A stretch of 64,000 bases of DNA from Fibrobacter succinogenes (lineage in GTDB: Bacteria > Fibrobacterota > Fibrobacteria > Fibrobacterales > Fibrobacteraceae). Positions within the stretch are counted from its first letter, which is position 1. Each line of letters starts with the position of its first letter. The stretch is taken from contig CADCDO010000019.1 of assembly GCA_902800345.1 (NCBI GenBank), forward strand, positions 1-64,000, read 5' to 3'. The position numbers and the translations under genes are program-made. Of this stretch, positions 17,887-27,432 are shown in pieces. The notes beneath the pieces were generated by a model that made no database searches, was not told the origin of the DNA, and saw only the letters and a list, made by a program, of their open reading frames with translations.

Positions 17887-18005
17887 CTGTAAGAAAAAAA
17901 AATAAAGCAAAAAATTTGGCTTTTTTTTATTTTTGACACAAAACTGTCAAAATTCTTTTTGTATTTTTGTTGCCGAAAATTCAAAAAATAAAATAGGATA
18001 GTTAT

Positions 18006-18485
18006 ATGGCTTATTTGAATAAGGTTATGCTCATCGGCAATATCGGCAAGGATCCGGAAGTTCGCGTCAATCCCAATGGTGGACGTAAGCGTGTTTCTTT
18101 TTCCCTCGCCACTTCCCGCCGCTATAGAGACAACAATGGTGAACAAAAAGAACAGACAGACTGGCACAACATCATCGGCTGGGGAAAGATCGCCGACATC
18201 GTCGAGCAGCTCGGCATCCGCAAGGGCATGAGCCTCTACGTCGAAGGTTCCCTCACCAACCGCAGCTGGACCGACCAGACCAGCGGTCAGAAGCGCTACG
18301 TCACCGAAATCAACATGGACACTTTCCAGCTTCTCACTCCGCGCGGCCAAGGTGGAGCCCCGGCTGCAAGCGGTTTCAGCCAAGCCAACAGTTTCCAACC
18401 CAACAGCTTTAACGGAATGCAGTCGAACAGCGCCCCATCTTATGACGCCGGCATGGCCGAAGAAGATGTCGATCTTCCGTTCTAA
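18006..18485 (+). CDS. ssb: Single-stranded DNA-binding protein
   Basis: The 159-aa protein has an N-terminal OB-fold (about 1-110) with the SSB hallmarks LNKVMLIGNIGKDPEVR, WHNIIGWGKIADI, GMSLYVEGSL and a Gly/Asn/Ser-rich disordered tail. It ends in the acidic tip EEDVDLPF that recruits replication and repair partners. It binds ssDNA as a tetramer during replication and repair. The gene at 18501 follows after 15 bp and may be co-transcribed. Confidence 0.97.
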   Translation: MAYLNKVMLIGNIGKDPEVRVNPNGGRKRVSFSLATSRRYRDNNGEQKEQTDWHNIIGWGKIADIVEQLGIRKGMSLYVEGSLTNRSWTDQTSGQKRYVTEINMDTFQLLTPRGQGGAPAASGFSQANSFQPNSFNGMQSNSAPSYDAGMAEEDVDLPF

Positions 18486-18500
18486 ATCAAGACGGTCTGA

Positions 18501-19463
18501 ATGAATCAAGGAATAGCAGAAATTGCGCTCATCTATGCGCTGCCACTCGGAATATCGTTTGTAACGATATTCGCCACGGCAGCCACCCCAGGGCGTAATT
18601 CGAAAGTCGTCGGGGCCATACTCTCTACACTCACCATAGTGATAGACTGTCTGTTCTACTTCGTAAAAAATACCATCATCGTCCAAGATGTCGAAGGTGG
18701 TATTCTGCTCTCGTTCTTTTTGCTGTTTCTGTTCAGTCTGCTTTGCCTGGTCCAAAGCGAAGAATGGTCCTCCAGGGTATCGTTCCTCCTTTTCTCCGTG
18801 TGCATGCTGACCGGCCTCATAGGAACGGCTTGTTTTGAACATCCAACCTTAGTATTCACGTCTTCGTACTCCCCAGCAGAACTTGTTGCGGCAAACAAGA
18901 AATACGAGGACTACATTTCGTCGTTCGACAAGGCCAACGATAAAAACGCATACCAAGGCACCCACACCACTGGATCGCCAAACGATTTTGACTCCGGCCA
19001 CTCCGATACCAATTTCGACGATGTCGAACTAGGTCCCGAAGTGATGGACAGACTCGAATCGTATGCGGACAAAGCCGATTTTGTCATCGACAAGATGTTC
19101 GACGTCATGCGCTCCATAGACTCCTTTGAGCCCATGGAACAGAACGTAAGCGAGATTAAGCGCGAAAAGATAAGCCAGCAGGCACTGGCCATCAACAACA
19201 AGGCGACGACAGTGAACCGCAAAGCGGTTGGGCTATTCCATCCGCTCGAGACAAGAGAAGCCCATGCGGAATTAGTCCAGGCATCGGAGACGCTTCGAAG
19301 TGCGGCCCATGCATTGTACGCCTACAGCCTCCTTGAAGACCCGCAGGAACAGGCGAAGAAATTCTCGCAAGCACGCGACATGATGGTAAGCGCCAAAAAG
19401 CATATCGACCAATTCCAAAAAATCATCAAAAGTTTAAAAAAGAACAATCAACCTCAACAATAA
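18501..19463 (+). CDS. Polytopic membrane protein with cytoplasmic or periplasmic helical domain
   Basis: This 320-aa protein has four predicted transmembrane helices in the first 120 residues (for example ALPLGISFVTIFATAA and LLSFFLLFLFSLLCLV). A long charged, probably helical and coiled-coil domain follows (LGPEVMDRLESYADKADFVIDKM onward). No enzymatic motif is seen. It lies 15 bp after ssb and 20 bp before asd on the same strand, so it may belong to one operon, but no function follows from that. Family unrecognised. Confidence 0.65.
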   Translation: MNQGIAEIALIYALPLGISFVTIFATAATPGRNSKVVGAILSTLTIVIDCLFYFVKNTIIVQDVEGGILLSFFLLFLFSLLCLVQSEEWSSRVSFLLFSVCMLTGLIGTACFEHPTLVFTSSYSPAELVAANKKYEDYISSFDKANDKNAYQGTHTTGSPNDFDSGHSDTNFDDVELGPEVMDRLESYADKADFVIDKMFDVMRSIDSFEPMEQNVSEIKREKISQQALAINNKATTVNRKAVGLFHPLETREAHAELVQASETLRSAAHALYAYSLLEDPQEQAKKFSQARDMMVSAKKHIDQFQKIIKSLKKNNQPQQ

Positions 19464-19483
19464 GATAAACAAAGGTTAAATCT

Positions 19484-20448
19484 ATGATTCGTAACGTAGC
19501 GATCATGGGCGCCACCGGCGCAGTAGGTCAGGAACTCCTCAAGATTCTTGAACAACGTAACTTTCCTCCGAACGCAGCGTTGGCCGCGAATACAGTTTCA
19601 AGGGCGAAAAGCTCAAGGTTGAACTGACTTGCAAGGACGCCTTCAAGAACGTTGACCTCGTGCTCTCTTCTGCAGGCGCAAGCGTTTCCAAGGAATTCGC
19701 TCCTATCGCTGTTGATGCCGGCGCAATCGTCGTCGACAACACGAGTTTCTTCCGCATGGACCCGAACGTTCCGCTCGTCGTGCCTGAAGTGAACCCGGAA
19801 GACATCAAGCTCCACAAGGGCATCATCGCTAACCCGAACTGCACGACCATCATGATGGTTGTCGCCCTCAAGCCGATCAACGACTTGAGCAAGATCAAGA
19901 CCATTCACGTTTCCTCTTACCAGAGCGCAAGCGGCGCCGGTGCAACAGGCATGGCAGAACTCCAGCAGCAGTACCAGGAAATCGTCGAAGGCAAGCCAGT
20001 CACCGTGAAGAAGTTCGCACACCAGCTCGCCTACAACCTCATCCCGCACATTGACGTGTTCACCGACAACGGCTACACCAAGGAAGAGATGAAGATGTTC
20101 AACGAAACGCAGAAGATCATGCACAGCGACGTCCGCTGCGCCGCGACCTGCGTCCGCGTTTCTGCACTCCGTTGCCATTCCGAAGCCATCAGCTTCGAAA
20201 CGGAACGCGCACTCTCTGTCGAAGAAGTCCGCAACGCCATCAAGAACGGCGAAGGCCTCCAGCTCTGCGACGATCCGGCAAACAACGTCTACCCGATGCC
20301 GCTCAACCTCATGGGCACGGACGACGTCTATGTCGGCCGTATCCGCAAGGACCTCGCCTGCGACAATGGCATGAACATCTGGATTGTCGGCGACCAGATC
20401 CGCAAGGGCGCCGCACTCAACGCCGTCCAGATTGCAGAACGCTTGTAA
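19484..20448 (+). pseudogene. asd: Aspartate-semialdehyde dehydrogenase, frame broken near the 5' end
   Basis: Asd reduces aspartyl phosphate to the semialdehyde for lysine, threonine, methionine and cell-wall diaminopimelate. The start at 19484 (SD AAAGG) opens MIRNVAIMGATGAVGQELL, the NADP-binding Gly-rich motif, and stops soon after. From about 19572 another frame carries the rest (ERSVGREYSFKGEKL, NPNCTTIMM with the catalytic Cys, and SYQSASGAGATGM) to 20448. The span is 965 nt, not a multiple of three. About 25-35 nt that should encode the LLAS region appear to be missing near 19564-19571. Because the gene is normally essential, an assembly error is as likely as a real lesion. Confidence 0.85.
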
Positions 20449-20476
20449 TCGACATCCTCGGCTAAAGCAGAGTAAT

Positions 20477-20606
20477 GTCATTCTGGAGGCACGGAGTGCC
20501 GATAGGACAACCTCAAAAGGCTAGCGTTGCAGCCATGCTTGCATGGATCGAGCCTAAGAGGTTGGGGTTAGCCCCGCCATTATTTCTTGAATGACATTTG
20601 CCGATA
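20477..20606. repeat. Composite structured element downstream of asd
   Basis: The element is bounded by GTCATTC (20477) and GAATGAC (about 20589). It opens with a GGCAC/GTGCC hairpin of the 47984 type. It then contains a three-tier inverted repeat at 20508-20564 (CAACCTC/GAGGTTG, AGGCT/AGCCT, CCATGC/GCATGG) and a GGGG/CCCC hairpin. It is non-coding and could be a structured RNA or a miniature mobile element. Confidence 0.6.
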
Positions 20607-20630
20607 GGATTCAAAAGGACCAACAAGATT

Positions 20631-20663
20631 AAAAGAGTCTAGCTTTTGCTAGACTCTTTTTTG
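20631..20663. terminator. Strong terminator after asd
   Basis: Stem AAAAGAGTCTAGC / GCTAGACTCTTTT with a TTTT loop and a T tract on the plus strand. It is nearly symmetric, so it can act on both strands. Confidence 0.85.
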
Positions 20664-20715
20664 CATTGTCTCCCAGACTTGTCTTCCCGCACTTGTTGCG
20701 GAATCGCCTTTATAT

Positions 20716-20746
20716 GCAAAAGAACGCCTCCCTTTCGGGAGGCGTT
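20716..20746 (-). terminator. Terminator of the outer-membrane gene at 20770
   Basis: The perfect stem AACGCCTCCC / GGGAGGCGTT is followed on the minus strand by TCTTTT. It lies 24 bp beyond the stop codon of the minus-strand gene. Confidence 0.75.
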
Positions 20747-20769
20747 TCCTGGAAAAACAATTCCATCAA

Positions 20770-22113
20770 TTAGAAGCGAACCATGGCGCTGAAATCGACA
20801 AACGTATGATCCCCGTTGAAGAAGTTGCCAGACCCCGAGAAAAGTTCGTTGCCGAGTCCGAGTTCAACAGACAAGAAGTCCTTGTACTGATAACGGAAAC
20901 CGACAGAGGCGACAACAGGATTCATTCTGTAGAACATCGTGGAAATATCGCTATTGTTGTCCTTGTTGTAAGTGAATGCGTTCCAGTCATACCCTACTTC
21001 GCCGTAGAACATAAAGTTTTTCTCTTCTCCGACGAAGACTTCACCCAAAAGGCTCGGCTGAAGAATAACGGCAAACACATAACCGTCTAACGGGTCGTTA
21101 TAATGCCTGAAGGGGAAAATTCCCGCAGCACCGACAAGGACACGGGCATTATCGTTTTCAAGAACGGAAAGCCCCACGCGGAGATAAGGAGCCAGTTCAA
21201 AATAGGAATTTGGCGGATTATCCGCATCAACGACAACATCGTCTTCAACTTCGACTTCATTGCGATGAGCAACCAATGTCGCACCGATATTCCAGGTAAA
21301 GTTCTTTGCGGTCGGGGCATTCGTCAAGTTCACGTTCACGGTCAGGCTATCAAAGTGCTGCTCTCTTTCGTCACCCTGATCCGGATCAATGTGAATCTGC
21401 TTTTTCTCGGTAATCCAGTCGCCGCTCAAAGCGAGATTGACCCCCAAGAATCCCTTGGATATCGCAAACGCCCAATCGTCACCGCCGGAAGTCACCGATG
21501 TCACACCAGGAACAGCATCGACATCATCCGGTCCCATATGCGGGATCGTAGCGTTACCATCGTTGCTGACCCTGCTGTGGCCAAGTCCCGCCCTGATATA
21601 AAAGCCGAAGCCAGGCACAGCGTAACCGAGAGTAAGCCTACCGAGTTGGCTGGCGTCAAGCGGGGCATGAACGATATCGAAGGCCGTAAAGAAGGAACCA
21701 AGAGAAAGAATACCCATCTTGTTGGTCGGTTCGATATAGAAGAACTTGCGGTTAGCAAACAAGTTCGGATAACGCATCAAAAGATCCGTGTTGTTGGCGG
21801 CGGCCATGTTGCCGTTATAGTTATAGGAACGGCCGTGCAAAATGCTGTTGAAAGAAGACCTTTTGGATTCCTTCGGAATATCCGGCTTGACAAACGGGAC
21901 CGGAGCTGTGAGACTTTTGGAAGAGGCTGCCTGTTCTTCCTGCTTCTGAAGTTCCTGTTCGCTCATGGATGGAGCGGTCGTTGTAGCCGTATATGAGTTT
22001 GTAGAGGTTTCTGCCGGAGCAGAATAAGTTTCAGCTTCAGGAGCAGCATAATCCTGCGCGAATGCAACGCCGAAACTGACAAGGCCTATGCCAAACATCG
22101 ATTTTATGTTCAT
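20770..22113 (-). CDS. Outer-membrane beta-barrel protein
   Basis: This 447-aa protein has a signal peptide (MNIKSMFGIGLVSFGVAFAQ) and a Pro/Ser/Thr-rich and then Glu/Gln-rich periplasmic stretch to about residue 70. A long series of amphipathic strands follows with many Gly and aromatic residues (LGYAVPGFGFYIRAGLG, VASVGFRYQYKDFLSVELGLG), ending VDFSAMVRF. The terminal Phe is the barrel-assembly signature. The fold resembles porin or OmpA-type Fibrobacter surface proteins. Substrate unknown. Confidence 0.75.
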   Translation of the reverse strand: MNIKSMFGIGLVSFGVAFAQDYAAPEAETYSAPAETSTNSYTATTTAPSMSEQELQKQEEQAASSKSLTAPVPFVKPDIPKESKRSSFNSILHGRSYNYNGNMAAANNTDLLMRYPNLFANRKFFYIEPTNKMGILSLGSFFTAFDIVHAPLDASQLGRLTLGYAVPGFGFYIRAGLGHSRVSNDGNATIPHMGPDDVDAVPGVTSVTSGGDDWAFAISKGFLGVNLALSGDWITEKKQIHIDPDQGDEREQHFDSLTVNVNLTNAPTAKNFTWNIGATLVAHRNEVEVEDDVVVDADNPPNSYFELAPYLRVGLSVLENDNARVLVGAAGIFPFRHYNDPLDGYVFAVILQPSLLGEVFVGEEKNFMFYGEVGYDWNAFTYNKDNNSDISTMFYRMNPVVASVGFRYQYKDFLSVELGLGNELFSGSGNFFNGDHTFVDFSAMVRF

Positions 22114-22256
22114 ACTGTACCTTTATTTTTAGTGTTGTGTAACATTAATATATATAAATATAATGACTAAAAAGGTAGTTTTTAGCCATTAGTTATTATT
22201 TATTAACAAAAAGGGGACTCAGGTCAATTCAAAATTCAGGCAACAGAGTCCCGGCA

Positions 22257-23372
22257 CTACGCCAGATTCTCCGGATTGAGGCATTTGAGTTCATCGAGAA
22301 CAAAGAGGCCGTCCTTGCGGATGAGCTTGTCGTCGAACCAGATTTCGCCCCCGCCATATTCAGGACGCATGATAAGCACTAGGTCCCAGTGAATAGCGGA
22401 CTTGTTACCGTTCGGGGCGTCTTCGTAGCACATACCTGGCGTAAAGTGAATAGAACCGGCAATTTTTTCGTCAAACAAAATGTCGCACATCGGAGAAAGC
22501 ACGAACGGGTTGAAACCTACAGCAAACTCCCCCACGTATCGAGCGCCTTCATCCGTATCGAAAATGGCGTTGAGACTCTTGTTGTCTCCCGTTTCGCAAG
22601 TCGCTTCGACAATTTTGCCTTGCTTGAAAACGAGACGGATATTGCTAAACTGCTTGCCTTCGTACAAAGTCGGCGTATTGTAGTGAATAACGCCTTCGAT
22701 ACTCCCCTGCACCGGTGCCGTATAGACTTCGCCGTCGGGAATGTTCATGTTGCCGCAGCACGGTACAGCCGGAATATCCTTGATGCTGAACGTGATATCG
22801 GTATCAGGCGCCACAAGACGCACCTTGTCTGTACGATTCATGAGATCAACGAGATGACTGGCCGCGGCAGCCATTTTCGGATAATCGGCAAGGCATGCCT
22901 TGAAATAAAAGTCCTCGAACGCCTCCGTGCTCATTTTTGCCGCCTGGGCCATGGACGGATTCGGCCAGCGGAGCACGCACCAGCGCGTATTGTTCACACG
23001 GTAATTCAAAACATCTTGCATGATGGTTCTGTACGCAAGCATTTTCTTGTCGTCGATGTCACAATTTTCCATCGCGTTATTCGTAGCTCGAATGGATAGG
23101 TAAGCCTGCATCTGTTTCATTTCGTTCATCGCAAGATCAGCGGAAAGCTTCATCTGCTCTTCAGAAGCACTGCGAATCACTTCGCGGCGCACGCGACTAT
23201 TAAAATTGTGAACAAAAGCGTTACCGCCAACTTTGGCAACAGCCTTAACAAGTTCCGTCGAAAGCTCATCCGGCGTATCGGTTGTTTCAATCAAAATGTT
23301 TTCGCCAGCCTTGAGCACAATGGCGTTGTTGATCAAATTTTCAGCGAGCTGTGTAATGCGAGGATCTTTCAT
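22257..23372 (-). CDS. M29-family metalloaminopeptidase
   Basis: This 371-aa cytoplasmic protein matches the M29 (AmpS/PepS/aminopeptidase T) family in length and in its metal-site segments. These are NIPDGEVYTAP with the first Glu, VGEFAVGFNP with the second Glu, GSIHFTPG with His and SAIHWDLV with His-Trp-Asp. M29 enzymes remove N-terminal residues from peptides using two divalent metals. The N-terminal domain (ENLINNAIVLKAGENILIE) is also typical. The gene stands alone. No leader or regulatory site was identified. Confidence 0.88.
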   Translation of the reverse strand: MKDPRITQLAENLINNAIVLKAGENILIETTDTPDELSTELVKAVAKVGGNAFVHNFNSRVRREVIRSASEEQMKLSADLAMNEMKQMQAYLSIRATNNAMENCDIDDKKMLAYRTIMQDVLNYRVNNTRWCVLRWPNPSMAQAAKMSTEAFEDFYFKACLADYPKMAAAASHLVDLMNRTDKVRLVAPDTDITFSIKDIPAVPCCGNMNIPDGEVYTAPVQGSIEGVIHYNTPTLYEGKQFSNIRLVFKQGKIVEATCETGDNKSLNAIFDTDEGARYVGEFAVGFNPFVLSPMCDILFDEKIAGSIHFTPGMCYEDAPNGNKSAIHWDLVLIMRPEYGGGEIWFDDKLIRKDGLFVLDELKCLNPENLA

Positions 23373-23465
23373 AAAATCAATACCCTTTAAATAGCATAGA
23401 AAGCCGACGATAAAATCGCCGACTTAAATTTACAAATCTATTTCTCTTTATTCTACTCCAAATGG

Positions 23466-24419
23466 TCACTCCGTAAAGGTAAATGGGATCGTCACTGTCG
23501 TATTTCCCGATTTAATCTTTGTAAATGTCCAGCGACCAACGGCCTCCCTGATTTCGTTATCGAATACTCCATAATTCGTCGTAGAGGAGACCACCGTAAT
23601 GTTTAAAATCTCGCCGCCCGGCGCAATCGTAAACCGTAGAGTGACCTTGCCCTGGAATCCTGGATTTTTCTTCAAATGCTTGTTGTAGATATGGCGAAGT
23701 CCAGGAGTTCGCTGACGCACGACCTTCATGATGTCAGACGCAGAACGGGAACCACCGCCCGAACCCATGTCGATTTGATTTGGCTTGGGAGTCGTAATAT
23801 GTCCCTTCAAACCCGATGGCGCAAGGCGACCTTTTGAATTACCAAGCATGCCATCAAACATACCTCCTATACCACCTGCACCACCAGCCGCATAGCCCTC
23901 ATTGAAACCGGCATTCACCTTGCCAGGGCGAGAAGCTCCGATTTCATGTTTTCCAGATGTCTTAAAGCCTGTGATACGATCTAACTTATCCAAGTCGTTT
24001 TTGAAATCTTTACCCAAAGCAGCAAAGGCGTTGTGGCTAGCGTCATTTGTTCGCGATTCAAGAATTTTGAGAAGTCCCATGCTTTGTGGAGACTTTGGCT
24101 TTCCACGTCCCGCCTGTTTTCCGCTTCCACCTGGTTTCTTAGTCAAGTTCTGATCAGACTTTGACGGGGCTTTCGGTTTAATCCTCTTCACCTCCTTTGG
24201 TGGCGGCGGCGGTGGCTTAATATTGATGGACACGCCCAATTCCGGCTTTGGCGCCGTATCAAAGATAACGTCGTCGATAATCCGTTCATACGTCGTCGCC
24301 CAAAAGCCAAGCGACAAGGCGACAATCAAAGACGCACTTGCAATGCGCACCATTCTCTTGTCGGAGTCGGGCATCAGGGACGCGATGAACTCTTCCTGTA
24401 TTTGTTTTTTCGTTTTCAT
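23466..24419 (-). CDS. TonB-like energy transducer with AgmX/PglI-type C-terminal domain
   Basis: The 317-aa product starts at 24419, where GGAGGA precedes the ATG by the right distance; the ATG at 24434 lies too close to that SD. One transmembrane helix is at about 25-42 (RIASASLIVALSLGFWATTY). A Pro/Lys-rich periplasmic rod follows (PPPPPPKEVKRIKPKAP). After a Gly-rich linker comes a C-terminal TonB/AgmX-like domain (RQRTPGLRHIYNKHLKKNPGFQGKVTLRFTI..G.I). It probably couples inner-membrane energy (ExbB/ExbD partners not in this window) to outer-membrane receptors or gliding/secretion machinery. Confidence 0.8.
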   Translation of the reverse strand: MKTKKQIQEEFIASLMPDSDKRMVRIASASLIVALSLGFWATTYERIIDDVIFDTAPKPELGVSINIKPPPPPPKEVKRIKPKAPSKSDQNLTKKPGGSGKQAGRGKPKSPQSMGLLKILESRTNDASHNAFAALGKDFKNDLDKLDRITGFKTSGKHEIGASRPGKVNAGFNEGYAAGGAGGIGGMFDGMLGNSKGRLAPSGLKGHITTPKPNQIDMGSGGGSRSASDIMKVVRQRTPGLRHIYNKHLKKNPGFQGKVTLRFTIAPGGEILNITVVSSTTNYGVFDNEIREAVGRWTFTKIKSGNTTVTIPFTFTE

Positions 24420-24434
24420 TGTTTTATCCTCCAT

Positions 24435-25170
24435 TTGAGAATTGTGGGGTTAAGTAATTTTGGACAAAATCTCAGTAACCACCTCGAAGACGAGGCGTTA
24501 CATTGCAAAGACAAAACTCCAGAACAGGACTCTTCAGGTAAGCCCATCAAAAGCACTGTTTCACGAAGTTATCGCACAGACACTTTGCGTAAATCCATAC
24601 GCAAGTTGAAAGCGCGAATCAAAGCGCAAAGAACAACAATGTCAGAAATTCAAAACCATCCAATAAGAGAATTACTTTATCCATCCCATCATTTCTTTAT
24701 CTGAACTAAGGAATGAATATCACCCTTACACATCCATAAATTATCAATAAAAAAATCGTCTGGAGTACTCAAAAAAGTAAACATTTTTTCATATGGAGAA
24801 ATGTAAACTCTGACAAAATAAGACAATGTCCGTAGTTATTGGGATTGCGCGTGATTTTCAACTTTTTTAACGTTTCCGATTTTTACAAAACTTATATCAA
24901 GATATTTTATTCCATTTTAGAACATTGATGTCAAAAACGGCTCTGCACCGTAAACATGTGGCAAACCCACGCTTCGAGCCCGCCAATACGTAAGCTTCCG
25001 AGCCGTTCATACAAAGTATGTAAAGATTTTCTAAAACTTGAGATATTTTACATGCTATCAACGATTTTCAACCCTTTCAAGTGCGTAATTTCAAAAAAAG
25101 CAAAAAAACGAGCTGTTTTGAGGCATTCACGCGGCCTATTTTCAAAAGACTTACCTATATTTCCATTATC
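24435..25170. other. 735-bp gap without a supported gene
   Basis: This A+T-rich region between divergent genes has short open frames only, none with a ribosome site or family likeness. It must contain the promoters of the TonB-like gene and alr. No repeat or hairpin of note was found. Confidence 0.5.
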
Positions 25171-26394
25171 ATGAAACTTTTAGCTACTCCACCCGATTTA
25201 AATAAGATTGCTCGCCCGAACTGGATTGAAATCAACCTAGACGCCCTCTGCAACAATATCAAATTCATCCGAAGCCAGATTCCCTCTTCCACAAAGATTC
25301 TGCTCCCTGTCAAGGCGGACTCCTACGGCCACGGAAGCCTAGCCTGCTCATTCGCCGCTAAATTCGGCGGTGCGGACTATTTGGGAGTCGCCCATATCAG
25401 CGAAGGCATGTTGCTTCGCCAGTACGGCATGGACTTGCCGATACTCGTACTCGGCCCTTGCACGCCGGCAGATTTTGCTTACTTCGTCGAGTTCCAACTT
25501 ACGGCTGCGATTACGGACCTCCGCACAGCCGTAGCCTTTGACCAGTTCCTTGGCGAAACAGGAACGACCTGCAAGGCACATCTCGCAATCGACACGGGCA
25601 TGAACCGTTACGGATTCGACGCCGAAGACTTTAACAACATCCGCGCGGCACTTACCCTCAAGCATCTCAAGTTCGAAGGGATGTTCACGCATCTCGCCAC
25701 TGCCGACATGCCGGGCAACCCGAAAACGGAAATCCAGATCCAGCGATTCTCGCGCCTCGTCGATGTACTCGATGCAGACGGACTCCGTCCGGCCATCTGC
25801 CACTGTTCCAGTTCCGCAGGCACCCTTACGCACCCCGAAAGCCACTTTGACATGGTCCGTCCGGGTCTTGCGCTTTACGGCTACAATTGCATGGGAGCAG
25901 CACCTTCCCCGTGGCCCATCAAGCCCGTCATGAAAATCAAATCGACAATCCGCCACGTGCACGACGTGAAGCCGGGCGAAACGGTCAGCTACGGCGGCTA
26001 CTGGGCCGCCCAACAGCTCACCCGCATTGCAACGATCGCCATCGGTTACGGCGATGGCTACCTCCGTGGCGAATACAACAAGGGATTCGTCTTTATCCGC
26101 GGACAGCTCTGCCCGATTCTCGGACGCGTATGCATGGACGCGACGATGGTTGACGTAAGCCACATTCCAGATGTGCAAGTTGGTGAAACCGTAGATGTCG
26201 TAAACGGAGAACTCGACTTCCGCATTTCGATGGAAAGCGTTGCCGACGACCACCACACAATCCCGTACGAATTAACAAGCCGCGTGGCTCGCCGTCTCTA
26301 CCGCAAGTACTACTGGAAGAACCGCCTTGTACGCTGGGACTACCTCAAGGAAGAATTCGGCGTGCAGGAATACAAGGAATATCCCTTGCGCTAG
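25171..26394 (+). CDS. alr: Alanine racemase
   Basis: Alr converts L- to D-alanine for peptidoglycan. The 407-aa protein starts at 25171; upstream in-frame residues are Lys-rich and not conserved in type. The PLP-binding lysine is K48 in LLPVKADSYGHGS. The barrel contains HLAIDTGMNRYG and ICHCSSSAGTL. The C-terminal beta domain has the catalytic-Tyr segment VSYGGYWAAQ, the IAIGYGDGYLRG loop and the GRVCMDATMVDV signature. No clear SD is seen. The ogt gene begins 17 bp downstream, so the two are probably co-transcribed. Confidence 0.96.
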   Translation: MKLLATPPDLNKIARPNWIEINLDALCNNIKFIRSQIPSSTKILLPVKADSYGHGSLACSFAAKFGGADYLGVAHISEGMLLRQYGMDLPILVLGPCTPADFAYFVEFQLTAAITDLRTAVAFDQFLGETGTTCKAHLAIDTGMNRYGFDAEDFNNIRAALTLKHLKFEGMFTHLATADMPGNPKTEIQIQRFSRLVDVLDADGLRPAICHCSSSAGTLTHPESHFDMVRPGLALYGYNCMGAAPSPWPIKPVMKIKSTIRHVHDVKPGETVSYGGYWAAQQLTRIATIAIGYGDGYLRGEYNKGFVFIRGQLCPILGRVCMDATMVDVSHIPDVQVGETVDVVNGELDFRISMESVADDHHTIPYELTSRVARRLYRKYYWKNRLVRWDYLKEEFGVQEYKEYPLR

Positions 26395-26411
26395 GAGAAA
26401 TACCGCATGTT

Positions 26412-26972
26412 ATGAAGTTCAATGACCCGAAATTTACAAAGATAAGCCACCGGAACGTCTGGGGCGAATGGACCTTTATCTTCGAGGGATCGAAACTTTG
26501 TAGTCTTAAATTTCGGGAAACTTCAAACGAAATAAAAGCGACCCAGGGCAACGTGCAGGCATGCGCCTATGCCGGCTCCGACAGGGAAATAGACATCCAT
26601 AGCCGCATCCGCAACGCCTACCGCAAGGCGGTGAACGAGCTTAATTTGTACCTCGCAGGCAAAATCTGCGAGTTTTCCATTCCAATAAAAATCTACGGCA
26701 CCGACTTCCAGAAAAAAGTTCTCGAAGTCACGCGCCAGATTCCTTACGGCAAGACATGGACTTACAAACAAATTGCCGAAGCCGTAGGCCATCCGCAAGC
26801 CGTTCGCGCCGTCGGGAACGTTCTGCACCGGAATCCACTCCAAGTCATCATTCCCTGCCACCGTGTGATTGACAGCCGCGGGCGCCTGAGCGGTTATGCC
26901 CTTGGCGTGGGCCTAAAAAGAAGGCTTCTCTGCATGGAGGGCGCCATTCCGAACGAACTCATGCTGGAATAG
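26412..26972 (+). CDS. ogt: Methylated-DNA--protein-cysteine methyltransferase
   Basis: This protein repairs O6-alkylguanine by a one-way transfer to its own cysteine. The 186-aa sequence has a divergent N-terminal ribonuclease-like domain and a well-conserved C-terminal winged-helix domain: IPYGKTWTYKQIAEAVG, RAVGNVLHRNPLQVIIPCHRVI with acceptor C149 in PCHR, then SGYALGVGLKRRLL. It follows alr by 17 bp in the same direction. The ATG at 26412 is the only good start. Confidence 0.94.
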   Translation: MKFNDPKFTKISHRNVWGEWTFIFEGSKLCSLKFRETSNEIKATQGNVQACAYAGSDREIDIHSRIRNAYRKAVNELNLYLAGKICEFSIPIKIYGTDFQKKVLEVTRQIPYGKTWTYKQIAEAVGHPQAVRAVGNVLHRNPLQVIIPCHRVIDSRGRLSGYALGVGLKRRLLCMEGAIPNELMLE

Positions 26973-26973
26973 C

Positions 26974-26997
26974 TAAAAAAAGCGGCTCAAAGGCCGC
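26974..26997 (-). terminator. Terminator of the gene at 27019 (minus strand)
   Basis: Stem GCGGC / GCCGC with loop CTTTGA on the minus strand, followed by TTTTTTT. It also marks the end of the convergent ogt transcript. Confidence 0.7.
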
Positions 26998-27018
26998 CTG
27001 AAATATCTTTCGTCTAAA

Positions 27019-27432
27019 CTATGCGCATTGCAGCGCGCCGAGCATGTCATAAACTTGAGCTTCGACGCTCAGAAGTTCCATATCGTAATTCGGAGCCCAC
27101 TCTAGAATCGTCACGTTGTTGTTCTGAGCATACTCATGGAAGCGTTTCACATCGTGAACGGAATTGCTCAGAAGTACGGGGCACGTATTGTTATGGATGT
27201 CAAGGCTCTCGATAAGTTTGTCAGACATGAACCCATAAGAGGTATTGAAAACAAAGTCAGCGTTTGCGCAAGCTTCGTCGATCGTTTCGGAACCGGAATT
27301 CGCATCACAAGCAAAAATTTCACCAATTTCGATATTCCCAGCAGGAGAAAAGATCCCCTCCTTTATATCCTTGAGCATGGAAAGTAGCCCGTGTCCGAGA
27401 ATTGTATCGGATCCCCATACAAGAATATTCAT
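27019..27432 (-). CDS. Rossmann-like small protein
   Basis: This 137-aa protein starts at 27432 behind AGAAGGTG; a longer frame to 27489 lacks a ribosome site. It begins MNILVWGSDTILGHGLLSML, a beta-alpha-beta with a G..xxxG pattern like NAD-dependent epimerase or dehydratase folds, and continues with IFACDANSGS and FVFNTSYGF strands. It is far shorter than epimerases and lacks the Tyr-x-x-x-Lys pair, so enzymatic activity is doubtful. The function is unknown. Confidence 0.6.
   Translation of the reverse strand: MNILVWGSDTILGHGLLSMLKDIKEGIFSPAGNIEIGEIFACDANSGSETIDEACANADFVFNTSYGFMSDKLIESLDIHNNTCPVLLSNSVHDVKRFHEYAQNNNVTILEWAPNYDMELLSVEAQVYDMLGALQCA

Noticed and set aside
24402..24704. 100-aa ORF in the gap before alr
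   Set aside because: It starts inside the opposite gene, has no ribosome site, and its Lys/Arg-rich content has no family likeness.
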